Assembly (NCBI RefSeq): GCF_028128765.1
Contig: NZ_LBJG01000088.1
Span: 1 to 64,000, forward strand
Direction of reading: 5' to 3'
DNA length: 64,000 nt
Origin: Bradyrhizobium sp. CCBAU 51627
GTDB taxonomy: Bacteria; Pseudomonadota; Alphaproteobacteria; Rhizobiales; Xanthobacteraceae
Shown: positions 8,827-17,326 of the stretch, one piece after another
Numbering within the stretch: the first letter of the stretch is position 1
Layout: every line of letters starts with the position of its first letter
Made by a program: the position numbers and the translations under genes
Notes under the pieces: model-generated
The model's database searches: none
Seen by the model: only the letters and a program-made list of their open reading frames with translations
What the model was told of the DNA's origin: nothing

Positions 8827-9451
8827 CGCCCCTCGGCGCCATCGTGGTTGCGCGCTGGAGGAACTGCGGGGCGTGGTGGCGCGCCTCGCGCTCGCCGCGA
8901 TCACGCGGGGCGGGGCGCTCGGACGGGTCGCGGCCAAGCTTGGACTGCAGCTCGACGAGATCGGTGAAGACGTCGGCCTGGCGGCGCAGCTCGTCGGCGA
9001 TCATCGGCGGCTGGCTGGCGATGGTGGAGACTACGGTCACCCTCACGCCACGGCGCTGCACGGCTTCGACCAGCGAGCGGAAGTCGCCGTCGCCGGAGAA
9101 CAGCACCATCTGGTCGATGTGCTCGGCGAGCTCCATGGCGTCCACGGCGAGCTCGATGTCCATGTTGCCCTTGACCTTGCGCCGGCCGGAGGCGTCGATG
9201 AATTCCTTGGTCGCCTTGGTGACGACGGTGTAGCCGTTGTAGTCGAGCCAGTCGATCAAGGGGCGTATCGAGGAATATTCCTGATCCTCGATGATCGCTG
9301 TGTAATAGAACGCCCGCAGCAGCGTCCCGCGGCTCTGAAACTCCTTCAGAAGGCGCTTGTAGTCGATATCGAAGCCGAGAGTTTTCGCCGTCGCGTAAAG
9401 ATTGGCCCCGTCGATGAAGAGCGCGATCTTGTTGGTAGGAGAAGGTGACAT
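8807..9451 (-). CDS. NYN-domain (LabA/DUF88-like) PIN-fold protein
   Basis: A 214-residue protein with an N-terminal NYN domain: KIALFIDGANLY (first metal-binding Asp), GNMDIELAVDAMEL (second acidic patch) and LFSGDGDFRSLVEAVQRRGVRVTVVS (third). These Asp residues are the expected Mg-binding site of a PIN-like RNase. The C-terminal 50 residues are Arg/Glu-rich and probably disordered. Bradyrhizobium relatives are usually left as NYN-domain proteins and no substrate is established. It overlaps the downstream DNA-glycosylase gene and is divergent from rpoZ. Confidence 0.88.
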   Translation of the reverse strand: MSPSPTNKIALFIDGANLYATAKTLGFDIDYKRLLKEFQSRGTLLRAFYYTAIIEDQEYSSIRPLIDWLDYNGYTVVTKATKEFIDASGRRKVKGNMDIELAVDAMELAEHIDQMVLFSGDGDFRSLVEAVQRRGVRVTVVSTIASQPPMIADELRRQADVFTDLVELQSKLGRDPSERPAPRDRGEREARHHAPQFLQRATTMAPRGDDDFEE

Positions 9452-9782
9452 TCAGTTTGCTCGCGTAGTAGTCGTGATTGATCGTTTATTGTTGGCACGG
9501 CCACAATCAGCCGCGCAGTCCTAAATTGCCGCCGAAGCCCGTCGAAACCGCAAATCCGGAGAAGTCGGGGCAATCAAGGTATAGTTATGGCGGTCCTGCC
9601 TGCACCCCGCGCTACCCACAATGGCAGCCCGGAAAATCCACCCCATCCCAGCCCCAATGTGGGGGTAGCAGAGGCGTTTGGCGAGACCAAATCACAAATT
9701 TACCTTGCGAAATTGGCCCAGCCCCTATATCTAGCCCCGATCATCCACAAATTTCGTCCCACCCAAAACGGAGCGACGGTCC
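9452..9782 (+). promoter_or_regulatory. Divergent NYN/rpoZ intergenic region with candidate rpoZ promoter
   Basis: This 331-base gap has no convincing gene. A plausible sigma-70-type promoter for rpoZ is TTGCGA (9705-9710), a 17-base spacer and TATCTA (9728-9733), about 50 bases before the rpoZ ATG. The promoter call is by eye and tentative. Confidence 0.35.
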
Positions 9783-10175
9783 ATGGCTCGCGTCACCGTA
9801 GAAGATTGTATCGACAAGGTCGACAACCGGTTTGACCTGGTCCTGCTGGCCGCCCACCGTGCCCGCATGATTTCGTCCGGTTCACAACTAACGGTTGACC
9901 GGGATAACGACAAGAACCCTGTTGTATCTTTGCGCGAGATCGCCGACACGACCATCTCGCCGGAAGATCTCCGCGAGGAGCTGGTGCATTCCCTCCAGAA
10001 GTTCGTCGAGGTGGACGAGCCCGAGCCCGACACCGTCCCGCTGATCGGTTCCGCCGGCGCCAGCGTCGATGCGGACGATACTGAAGTGGCCGTGGAGCGC
10101 ATGACCGAAGAGGAGCTCCTGAAGGGCCTCGAAGGCCTCGCGCCGCCGGAAGAGCAGCCGGAGGAGGACGAGTAA
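9783..10175 (+). CDS. rpoZ: RNA polymerase omega subunit
   Basis: A 130-residue omega subunit that would bind the beta' subunit and help assemble RNA polymerase. The N-terminus MARVTVEDCIDKVDNRFDLVLLAAHRAR and the following NPVVSLREIAD segment are classic. The C-terminal half is a long acidic tail (EDLREEL...PPEEQPEEDE), as in rhizobial omegas. rel/spoT lies just downstream after a terminator. This is the common rpoZ-spoT pairing, and omega is part of the ppGpp site of RNA polymerase in other bacteria. Confidence 0.97.
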   Translation: MARVTVEDCIDKVDNRFDLVLLAAHRARMISSGSQLTVDRDNDKNPVVSLREIADTTISPEDLREELVHSLQKFVEVDEPEPDTVPLIGSAGASVDADDTEVAVERMTEEELLKGLEGLAPPEEQPEEDE

Positions 10176-10215
10176 TCGTCTTACTCGCGATCGTCGACTT
10201 CTTGTGATCTTATCG

Positions 10216-10246
10216 AAGGCCCGAACCGTGTTCGGGCCTTTGCTTT
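10216..10246 (+). terminator. Terminator after rpoZ
   Basis: A perfect 10-bp stem AAGGCCCGAA / TTCGGGCCTT with a five-base loop is followed by TGCTTTTGTT, 40 bases after the rpoZ stop. Confidence 0.88.
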
Positions 10247-10383
10247 TGTTGGCCTTTTCGTGGTTACCATAGCGTTGCCGGTTTGCGCCGCGCGCCCGTC
10301 ATCGAATTGATCGGCGGCGTCCGTGACCGGAGCTTAAGATGTATACAACGGGCCGTTCATGGTCCGTTTGAAGGCAGGACCGC

Positions 10384-12669
10384 ATGGTGTATCGACGCCG
10401 CAGACCCACGCAGATGCAGGCCGCAACCGAATCGGTTGCCGTGGCCCCGACTGCGCCGGTGGCACGGCCAGCGAAGCCTCGCGCGCGCATGATGCGGCAA
10501 TACGACCTTGTCGAGCGCGTCCGGTCCTACAATCCGAACACCAACGAAGATCTGCTGAACCGAGCCTATGTCTACGCCATGAAGGCGCACGGCTCGCAGA
10601 CCCGTGCCTCGGGCGACCCCTATTTTTCGCACCCGCTCGAAGTGGCGGCGATTCTCACCGACTTGAAGCTGGACGACGCCACCATCGTCGCCGCGTTGCT
10701 GCACGACACGATCGAAGATACCGAAGCGACGCGCGCCGAAATCGATCAGCTTTTTGGTCCCGAGATCGGCGCACTGGTCGAGGGCCTGACCAAGCTGAAG
10801 CGGCTGGAGTTGGTGTCGCGCGAGGCGAAGCAGGCCGAGAACCTGCGCAAACTGTTGCTCGCCATTGCAGACGATGTCCGTGTGCTCCTGGTCAAGCTCG
10901 CCGACCGCCTGCACAACATGCGCACGCTCGACTTTGTGCCGACAGAATCGCGCCGGCGCATCGCCGAGGAAACGCTCGACATCTACGCACCGCTGGCCGG
11001 GCGCATGGGCATGCAGGAAATGCGCGAGGAGCTGGAGGATCTGTCCTTCCGCACCCTCGATCCCGAAGCCTATGCGGTGGTGATGCAGCGGCTCGATGCG
11101 CTCGCCGAGCGCAACCGCAACCTGATCGGCGAGATCGAGGACCAGCTCTCCAACAATCTGCGCCACCGCGGCCTGGGAGCGCGGGTCTATGGCCGCCGCA
11201 AGAAGCCGTTCTCGATCTGGACCAAGATGGAGCGCAAGTCGGTCGGCTTCGAGCAATTGTCCGACATCTTCGGCTTCCGCGTCGTCGTCAACGACATCGA
11301 GGCATGCTATCGCGCGCTCGGCATCGTCCATACCACCTGGCCGGTCGTGCCGGGGCGTTTCAAGGACTACATCTCGACCCCGAAGCAGAACGACTATCGG
11401 TCGATCCACACCACCGTGATCGGCCCCGGCAACCAGCGCGTCGAGCTGCAGATTCGCACCGAGGCAATGGACCAGATCGCCGAGCGCGGCATTGCCGCGC
11501 ATGTCTTTTACAAGGAGGGAGTGGGGTCGCCGACCGAATTCCTCAAGCGCGAGTCCAACGCGTTCGCCTGGCTGCGCCACACCATCGGCATTCTCTCGGA
11601 GAGCGCCAATCCCGAGGAGTTCCTCGAGCACACCAAGCTCGAGCTCTTCCACGACCAGGTTTTCTGCTTCACGCCGAAGGGCAAGCTGATCGCGCTGCCG
11701 CGCCACGCCAATGTGATCGACTTCGCCTATGCCGTGCATACCGACGTCGGCAACAGCGCTGTGGGGTGCAAGATCAACGGCAAGTTCGCGCCGCTGTCCT
11801 CGGAGCTCCAGAACGGCGACGAGGTCGAGGTGCTGACCTCGGAAGCGCAATCGGCGCCGCCATCGGCCTGGGAGACGCTCGCGGTCACCGGCAAGGCGCG
11901 CGCCGCGATCCGTCGCGCCACGCGCACCGCCGTGCGCGATCAATATGTCGGCCTCGGCCGGCGCATCGTCGAGCGCCTGTTCGAGCGGGCCAAGATCGAA
12001 TATGCCGACGACAAGCTCAAGGGCGCGCTGCCGCGGCTTGCGCGCACCTCGATCGAGGACGTCATGGCGGCGGTCGGCCGTGGCGAGATCAAGGCGTCCC
12101 ACGTCGCGCGCGCGATGTATCCCGACTACAAGGAGGAGCGCGTCGCGCGTTACGGCGTCAAGAAGGGGCTTACCGCCAAGCTCAAGGAGAAGTCGTCGGA
12201 GCCGTCGCGAAGCCCGGTCGCGATCCCGATCCGTGGCATCAATTCCGACCTGCCGGTGAAATTCGCGCCGAACGGCGGCGCGGTGCCCGGCGATCGCATC
12301 GTCGGCATCGTCACGCCGGGCGAGGGGATCACGATCTATCCGATCCAGTCGCCGGCCCTGAAGGATTTCGAAGAGGAGCCGGAGCGCTGGCTCGACGTCC
12401 GCTGGGACATCGAGGACTCCGCGCCGCAGCGCTTCCCGGCGCGCATCAAGGTCGAGAACGTCAACGAGCCCGGCGCGCTGGCGCAAATCGCGACCGTGAT
12501 CGCCGAGCACGACGGCAACATCGATAACATCAGCATGCAGCGCCGCTCGCCCGACTTCACCGAGACCACGATCGATCTCGAAGTCTACGATCTCAAGCAT
12601 TTGAGTGCGATTCTGGCTCAGCTGCGTGCCAAGGCCGTCGTTGCCAAAGTCGAACGTGTTAATGGATGA
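10384..12669 (+). CDS. rel: Bifunctional (p)ppGpp synthetase/hydrolase, RSH family
   Basis: A 761-residue stringent-response enzyme. Domain order: HD hydrolase (HPLEVAAIL, then HDTIEDT at about 107-113), synthetase (GRRKKPFSIWTKM, FGFRVVVND, DYRSIHTT), TGS (FCFTPKGKLIALPRHANVIDFAYAVHTDVGN), a helical/zinc-finger-like middle, and a C-terminal ACT domain (NEPGALAQIATVIAEHDGNIDNISM). Both catalytic domains look intact, so it should make and degrade (p)ppGpp and be the main or sole long RSH enzyme, as usual in alphaproteobacteria. An internal start at 10489 (MMRQYDLVERV) is an alternative to the ATG at 10384. Confidence 0.95.
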   Translation: MVYRRRRPTQMQAATESVAVAPTAPVARPAKPRARMMRQYDLVERVRSYNPNTNEDLLNRAYVYAMKAHGSQTRASGDPYFSHPLEVAAILTDLKLDDATIVAALLHDTIEDTEATRAEIDQLFGPEIGALVEGLTKLKRLELVSREAKQAENLRKLLLAIADDVRVLLVKLADRLHNMRTLDFVPTESRRRIAEETLDIYAPLAGRMGMQEMREELEDLSFRTLDPEAYAVVMQRLDALAERNRNLIGEIEDQLSNNLRHRGLGARVYGRRKKPFSIWTKMERKSVGFEQLSDIFGFRVVVNDIEACYRALGIVHTTWPVVPGRFKDYISTPKQNDYRSIHTTVIGPGNQRVELQIRTEAMDQIAERGIAAHVFYKEGVGSPTEFLKRESNAFAWLRHTIGILSESANPEEFLEHTKLELFHDQVFCFTPKGKLIALPRHANVIDFAYAVHTDVGNSAVGCKINGKFAPLSSELQNGDEVEVLTSEAQSAPPSAWETLAVTGKARAAIRRATRTAVRDQYVGLGRRIVERLFERAKIEYADDKLKGALPRLARTSIEDVMAAVGRGEIKASHVARAMYPDYKEERVARYGVKKGLTAKLKEKSSEPSRSPVAIPIRGINSDLPVKFAPNGGAVPGDRIVGIVTPGEGITIYPIQSPALKDFEEEPERWLDVRWDIEDSAPQRFPARIKVENVNEPGALAQIATVIAEHDGNIDNISMQRRSPDFTETTIDLEVYDLKHLSAILAQLRAKAVVAKVERVNG

Positions 12670-12670
12670 A

Positions 12671-12756
12671 GCATGTCGTTGCCGGGCTTGACGCGGCAAC
12701 CCATCTCTTCGAAGAAGATGGATGTGCGGTCGAGCCCGCGCATGACGAGTTGAGAA
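12671..12756. repeat. REP-like palindromic intergenic repeat
   Basis: Between rel and pdxJ lies a long imperfect palindrome. TTGCCGGGCTTGACGCGGCAA and CATCTCTTC on the left face GAAGAAGATG and TGCGGTCGAGCCCGCGCATGAC on the right. I recognise the pattern as one of the dispersed palindromes frequent between Bradyrhizobium genes. It has no coding sense. Confidence 0.65.
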
Positions 12757-12778
12757 ACGTCACTTCGCGAGTCCTGAA

Positions 12779-13531
12779 ATGTCCGCATCTCCGCTCCGCC
12801 TCGGCGTCAATATCGATCATGTCGCCACCGTCCGTAATGCGCGCGGTGGCCGCCATCCCGATCCGGTCCGCGCCGCGCTGCTGGCGATCGAGGCGGGTGC
12901 CGACGGCATCACTGCGCATTTGCGCGAAGACCGCCGGCACATCCGTGACGAGGACATGGCGCGGCTGAAGGCCGAGATTTCCAAGCCGCTGAATTTCGAG
13001 ATGGCGGCGACCGACGACATGATGCGTATCTCGCTCGCCACCAAGCCGCATGCCGTGTGCCTGGTGCCGGAGCGGCGCCAGGAGGTGACGACAGAGGGCG
13101 GGCTCGACGTCGTCGGCCAGCACAACGTGCTGGCGCCCTATATCGCGCGGCTCAACGATGCCGGTATCCGCGTCTCGCTGTTCATTGCCGCCGACCCAGC
13201 GCAGATCGAGATGGCGGCGCAACTGCGCGCGCCGGTGATCGAGATCCACACCGGCGCCTGGTGCGACGCCGTGACCGACGGCCACACCGACAAGGCCGAG
13301 GCCGAGTGGCAGCGGATCCTTGCAGGAGTGAAGGTGGCGAAGGCCGCCGGGCTCGAGGTTCACGCCGGCCATGGGCTCGATTATGCGACGGCAGAGAAGA
13401 TTGCGGCGCTGCCGGAGATCATGGAGCTCAACATCGGCTACTACATGATCGGCGAGGCACTGTTCGTCGGTCTTGCCGAGACGGTGCGCAAGATGCGCGC
13501 GGCGATGGACCGTGGCCGGAGCCGGGCATGA
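12779..13531 (+). CDS. pdxJ: Pyridoxine 5'-phosphate synthase
   Basis: A 250-residue TIM-barrel enzyme for the last ring-closing step of DXP-dependent vitamin B6 synthesis, joining 1-deoxyxylulose 5-phosphate and 3-amino-1-hydroxyacetone phosphate. The family start LRLGVNIDHVATVRNARGG (catalytic His in NIDHVA) is present, with HLREDRRHI, LVPERRQEVTTEGGLD and HAGHGLDYAT. Length is normal. Its stop overlaps the acpS start (ATGA at 13528-13531), so the pair is translationally coupled. Confidence 0.97.
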   Translation: MSASPLRLGVNIDHVATVRNARGGRHPDPVRAALLAIEAGADGITAHLREDRRHIRDEDMARLKAEISKPLNFEMAATDDMMRISLATKPHAVCLVPERRQEVTTEGGLDVVGQHNVLAPYIARLNDAGIRVSLFIAADPAQIEMAAQLRAPVIEIHTGAWCDAVTDGHTDKAEAEWQRILAGVKVAKAAGLEVHAGHGLDYATAEKIAALPEIMELNIGYYMIGEALFVGLAETVRKMRAAMDRGRSRA

Positions 13532-13947
13532 TCATCGGCATCGGTTCCGACCTCATCGACATCACCCGCGTGGCCAAGGTGATCGAGCGCCACGGCGAGC
13601 GCTTCCTCGACCGCATCTTCACCGCGGCCGAACGGGCCAAGGCGGAGCGGCGCGCCCGGAACGAGAAGATGGTGGTTGCGACCTACGCCAAGCGCTTCGC
13701 CGCCAAGGAGGCCTGCTCGAAGGCGCTCGGCACCGGCATAAGGCAGGGCGTGTGGTGGCGCGACATGGGGGTGGTCAATCTGCCGGGAGGCCGGCCGTCC
13801 ATGCGTTTGACCGGGGGAGCGCTGGCCCGGCTCCAGGCCCTGACGCCGGAGGGGTTCGAGCCGCAGATCGACCTTTCCATCACCGACGACTGGCCGCTCG
13901 CGCAGGCCTTCGTGATTATTTCCGCCGTCCCGCGGGCCAGGCCCTGA
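13528..13947 (+). CDS. acpS: Holo-[acyl-carrier-protein] synthase
   Basis: A 139-residue phosphopantetheinyl transferase that would move 4'-phosphopantetheine from CoA to ACP. It shows MIIGIGSDLIDITRVAKVIERHGERFLDRIFT (metal-binding Asp in GSDLIDI) and YAKRFAAKEACSKALGTGI (second motif with Glu and Lys). The ATG is set by the four-base overlap with pdxJ. After it comes a 248-base gap with a candidate regulated promoter before lepB. Confidence 0.96.
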   Translation: MIIGIGSDLIDITRVAKVIERHGERFLDRIFTAAERAKAERRARNEKMVVATYAKRFAAKEACSKALGTGIRQGVWWRDMGVVNLPGGRPSMRLTGGALARLQALTPEGFEPQIDLSITDDWPLAQAFVIISAVPRARP

Positions 13948-13964
13948 CGGATCGGCGGTCGCTA

Positions 13965-13989
13965 TATAATTTGCATTGAGAATCAATGC
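13965..13989 (+). promoter_or_regulatory. Candidate promoter with a Fur-like palindrome ahead of lepB
   Basis: A TATAAT hexamer (13965-13970) is followed directly by the perfect inverted repeat GCATTGA-GAA-TCAATGC (13973-13989). The core TGAGAATCA resembles Fur-family boxes, and a site here would cover the transcription start. The next gene, lepB, begins about 200 bases on. The identity of the regulator is inference. Confidence 0.4.
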
Positions 13990-14195
13990 TTTGTGCAGTT
14001 TTGATGCGATCCTTGATTGCGTGACCTGCGACAACCGTCTAAAAGTCCGCGGACGCAAATCAGGCTGGGTGAATTCGGCTTTACGCCGGAATTGGCCCCA
14101 CTATCAGAATCAGGACAATCTCCTTGGGCCGCGAACGGGTGGGCTGGACGCGGGAGGAGGGCGTTCTGTGATCGCCGGCCGGAATTGAGAGAGCA

Positions 14196-14960
14196 ATGAG
14201 CGTGACTTCGGGAACGAAAACTGAAAGCGGCGTCGGCGAAACAGTCCGGGTCGTGATCCATGCTCTCCTGATCGCGCTGGTGATCCGCACCTTCCTGTTC
14301 CAGCCGTTCAACATCCCGTCCGGCTCGATGAAGGCCACGCTGCTGGTCGGCGACTATCTGTTCGTTTCGAAATATTCGTACGGCTATAGCCACTACTCGA
14401 TCCCGTTCTCGCCGCCGCTGTTCTCGGGGCGAATCTGGGGTTCGGATCCGAACCGTGGCGATATCGTCGTGTTCCGCCTGCCCAAGGACGACACCACCGA
14501 CTACATCAAGCGCGTGATCGGCCTTCCCGGCGACCACATCCAGATGAAGGACGGTCTGCTCTACATCAACGACGCCCCGGTCGAGCGCCAGCGCATGAGC
14601 GAGTATGTCGGCGAAGATCCGTGCGGCTCCGAAGGCGGCGGCATCTCGCGCGTCAAACGCTGGAAGGAAACGCTGCCGAACGGCGTCTCCTACGAGACGC
14701 TGGATTGCGCGGACAACGGCTACATGGACAACACCAACGTCTACACGGTGCCACCGGGCCATTTCTTCATGATGGGTGACAACCGCGACAACTCCACCGA
14801 CAGCCGTTTCCTCGGTCAGGTCGGCTACGTGCCGCGTGAGAATTTGATCGGCCGCGCCCAGATGATCTTCTTCTCCATCGCCGAAGGCGAGCATGCCTGG
14901 ATGTTCTGGCGCTGGCCGTGGTCGGTCCGCTGGAAGCGGTTCTTCAAAATCGTCCGATGA
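14196..14960 (+). CDS. lepB: Signal peptidase I
   Basis: A 254-residue inner-membrane protease that removes signal peptides from exported proteins. A single N-terminal membrane segment (about 18-36) precedes box B, FNIPSGSMKATLLVGDY, with nucleophile Ser44. Box D, DYIKRVIGLPGD, holds the general base Lys105, and box E is FFMMGDNRDNSTDSR. Length and order are normal. It starts the compact run lepB-rnc-era, and its TGA overlaps the rnc ATG. Confidence 0.97.
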   Translation: MSVTSGTKTESGVGETVRVVIHALLIALVIRTFLFQPFNIPSGSMKATLLVGDYLFVSKYSYGYSHYSIPFSPPLFSGRIWGSDPNRGDIVVFRLPKDDTTDYIKRVIGLPGDHIQMKDGLLYINDAPVERQRMSEYVGEDPCGSEGGGISRVKRWKETLPNGVSYETLDCADNGYMDNTNVYTVPPGHFFMMGDNRDNSTDSRFLGQVGYVPRENLIGRAQMIFFSIAEGEHAWMFWRWPWSVRWKRFFKIVR

Positions 14961-15868
14961 AAGACGAAGCCAAGGACATCACGACCCAACCGATCGAGGC
15001 GCAAGCCGCTCCCGAGGGCGAAGCTGCAACCAAGACGCTTGCGCCCAAGACTTCTGAAGCCAAGACTTCCGAAGCCAAGACTTCTGAAGCCAAGCCTCCT
15101 CAAACCAAGACTCCTGCGAAGAAGAAGCGGACGCGGAGCAGCAAGGCCAAGGACAAGGCAAGGGCTGCGGCGGACGCGAATGCGGCGCTCGAGGCGCGCA
15201 TTGGCCACCGCTTCGCCGATCCAAATCTTCTGATACAGGCGATCACGCACGTCTCGGCGCTGAAGTCCGGGCGCAAGCGCGGCGACAGCTATCAGCGGCT
15301 GGAGTTCCTCGGCGACCACGTGCTCGGGCTCGTCGTCTCCGACATGCTCTACCACGCCTTCCCGAACGCCGATGAGGGCGAGCTGTCCAAGCGACTTGCC
15401 GAGCTCGTGCGCAAGGAGAGCTGCGCCGACGTCGCCAAGTCGCTCGGTCTGCTCGACGACATCAAGCTCGGTTCGGTCGGCTCCAGTGCCGATGCCCGCC
15501 TGCGCAAGTCCATCCTCGGTGACATCTGCGAAGCCGTGATCGGAGCGATCTTCCTCGACGGCGGCCATGCGGCGGCGGACGAGTTCGTCAAGCGCAACTG
15601 GACCGAGCGCATGCACAAGCCGCGCCGTCCCTTGCGCGATCCCAAGACCGTGCTGCAGGAATGGGCGCAAGGGAAGGGGCTGCCGACGCCAGTCTATCGC
15701 GAGGTCGAGCGCACCGGCCCGCATCACGATCCGCAATTCCGCGTCGCCGTGGACTTGCCGGGTCTCGCGCCGGCCGAAGGCATCGGCGGCAGCAAGCGTG
15801 CGGCGGAGAAAGTAGCAGCTTCAGTGATGATCGAACGTGAAGGCGTTGGCGGCGGCAATGACGGCTGA
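14957..15868 (+). CDS. rnc: Ribonuclease III with long Lys/Ala-rich N-terminal extension
   Basis: A 303-residue double-strand-specific endoribonuclease for rRNA and mRNA processing. The catalytic domain carries QRLEFLGDHVLGLVVSDML (signature with acidic metal ligands) and KSILGDICEAVIGAIFLDGG. A dsRNA-binding domain follows (PKTVLQEWAQGKGLPTPVY...GGSKRAAEKVAA). The first 75 or so residues are unusual: low-complexity, with three tandem TSEAK units in both protein and DNA (about 15050-15100) followed by a basic KKKRTRSSKAKDKARA stretch. The start is fixed by ATGA overlap with lepB. The gene overlaps era by 32 bases. Confidence 0.95.
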   Translation: MKDEAKDITTQPIEAQAAPEGEAATKTLAPKTSEAKTSEAKTSEAKPPQTKTPAKKKRTRSSKAKDKARAAADANAALEARIGHRFADPNLLIQAITHVSALKSGRKRGDSYQRLEFLGDHVLGLVVSDMLYHAFPNADEGELSKRLAELVRKESCADVAKSLGLLDDIKLGSVGSSADARLRKSILGDICEAVIGAIFLDGGHAAADEFVKRNWTERMHKPRRPLRDPKTVLQEWAQGKGLPTPVYREVERTGPHHDPQFRVAVDLPGLAPAEGIGGSKRAAEKVAASVMIEREGVGGGNDG

Positions 15869-16784
15869 AGCAAGCGGCGAGGCGCCTGCCGCGACGCGCT
15901 GTGGCTTCGTTGCGCTGATCGGCGCCCCGAATGTCGGCAAGTCCACACTGGTCAATGCGCTGGTCGGGGCCAAGGTCACGATCGTCTCGCGCAAGGTGCA
16001 GACCACCCGCGCGCTGATCCGCGGCATCGTGATCGAGAACAATGCGCAGATCATCCTGGTCGACACGCCCGGTATCTTCCTGCCCAAGCGCCGGCTCGAC
16101 CGCGCCATGGTTTCGACCGCATGGAGCGGGGCGCATGATGCCGATCTCGTCTGCGTGCTGCTCGATGCCAAGACCGGCATCGACGAGGAAGCCGAAGCGA
16201 TCCTGGCCAAGGCCGCCAGTGTCAACCATGAGAAGATCCTGGTCATCAACAAGGTCGACCTGGTCCCGCGCGAGAAGCTCCTGGCGTTGGCGCAGGCCGC
16301 CAACGAGCGCATGAAGTTCGCAAGGACTTTCATGATCTCCGCGATCTCGGGCGACGGCGTCGACGACATCCGCACCACGCTGGCCGAAATGGTGCCGCCG
16401 GGCCCGTATCTCTATCCCGAGGACCAGATGTCGGACGCGCCGATGCGGCAGCTGGCGGCCGAGATCACGCGCGAAAAGATCTATCAGAAGCTGCACCAGG
16501 AATTGCCCTACCAGTCCACGGTCGAGACCGACAAGTGGGAGGAGCGCAAGGACAAGTCGGTGCGCATCGAGCAGACGATCTTCGTAGAGCGCGAGAGCCA
16601 GCGCAAGATCGTGCTCGGCAAGGGCGGCGCCACCATCAAGTCGATCGGTGCGGATTCGCGGAAGGAGCTGATGCAGATCCTGGACGTGCCGGTGCATCTG
16701 TTCCTGTTCGTGAAGGTGCGCGAGAACTGGGGGGACGACCCCGATCGCTACCGCGAGATGGGCCTGGAATTTCCCAGGGAATAA
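15837..16784 (+). CDS. era: GTPase Era
   Basis: A 315-residue essential GTPase for 16S rRNA maturation and 30S assembly. G1 is GAPNVGKS (29-36), G3 is VDTPG and G4 is NKVD. The C-terminal KH domain contains RKIVLGKGGATIKSIG, which would bind the 3' end of 16S rRNA. The start at 15837 overlaps rnc; an ATG at 15858 is a possible alternative. Coupling with rnc, whose product also processes rRNA, is the conserved arrangement. Confidence 0.96.
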   Translation: MKALAAAMTAEASGEAPAATRCGFVALIGAPNVGKSTLVNALVGAKVTIVSRKVQTTRALIRGIVIENNAQIILVDTPGIFLPKRRLDRAMVSTAWSGAHDADLVCVLLDAKTGIDEEAEAILAKAASVNHEKILVINKVDLVPREKLLALAQAANERMKFARTFMISAISGDGVDDIRTTLAEMVPPGPYLYPEDQMSDAPMRQLAAEITREKIYQKLHQELPYQSTVETDKWEERKDKSVRIEQTIFVERESQRKIVLGKGGATIKSIGADSRKELMQILDVPVHLFLFVKVRENWGDDPDRYREMGLEFPRE

Positions 16785-16805
16785 CCAGGAAAAGATCAGT
16801 CGCCG

Positions 16806-17186
16806 ATGAGTGTGCCCCGCAACGTCCAGCGTTTCGAAGCGCTGCTCTATGCCTCGCTGATGCTGGATGCGCTGTCGGTGGCGGTGCAGGATCGCACGCC
16901 GACGATCGAGATGACCGAGCAGATGATCATGACGGGGACGCTGCTCGCCGGTGGCATGATCCTGCTGCTGCTTTATTTCGTCTGGCTGGCCGCGCATTGG
17001 CGCAAGAACTGGCCGCGCTGGGTGCTCGCGGCGGCCCTGGTGCTGTCGGTGATCTCGCTCGGCCAGATCCTCGGTGAGCGGGGCCTCGAGCTCGACAGCG
17101 CCATCGAGATCGTCTCCTGCGTGCTGACCGCGTTCGGGCTGTATTTCTCGTTTACCGGCGACGCGCAGGGCTGGTTCAACGCGTGA
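16806..17186 (+). CDS. Small membrane protein of unknown function
   Basis: A 126-residue protein that I do not recognise. It starts MSVPRNVQRFEALLYASLMLDALSV and has four hydrophobic segments (about 12-25, 44-62, 72-88 and 103-118), with positive residues HWRKNWPR between the second and third. It sits 21 bases after era and before recO in the same direction. Codon use and G+C look native, so it is probably a real conserved membrane protein of the order. Confidence 0.75.
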   Translation: MSVPRNVQRFEALLYASLMLDALSVAVQDRTPTIEMTEQMIMTGTLLAGGMILLLLYFVWLAAHWRKNWPRWVLAAALVLSVISLGQILGERGLELDSAIEIVSCVLTAFGLYFSFTGDAQGWFNA

Positions 17187-17192
17187 GTTGGC

Positions 17193-17290
17193 ATGCTCCG
17201 TCGTTCCGGGGCGATGCGTAGCATCGAGCCCCTGAATCTCGAGGTTCCGGGTTCGCCTCTTCGAGGCGCCCCGGAATGGCGGGAGAGGCG
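17193..17290. repeat. REP-like palindromic repeat between genes
   Basis: The stretch contains CCGTCGTTCCGGGGCGATGCG, CATCGAGCCCC, then TCCGGGTTCGCCTCTTCGAGGCGCCCCGGAATG. The two ends (GTTCCGGGGCG and CGCCCCGGAAT) are complementary, giving a long hairpin. A shorter copy of the same family lies at 39193-39235. Confidence 0.65.
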
Positions 17291-17326
17291 CTGCGCTCCT
17301 GATTGGAATCCTGTAAGCTTCCCCCC

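Noticed and set aside
10357..12699. A 780-codon minus-strand frame opposite rel
   Set aside because: It mirrors the rel gene, which has intact HD, synthetase, TGS and ACT motifs. The antisense product has no recognisable domain.
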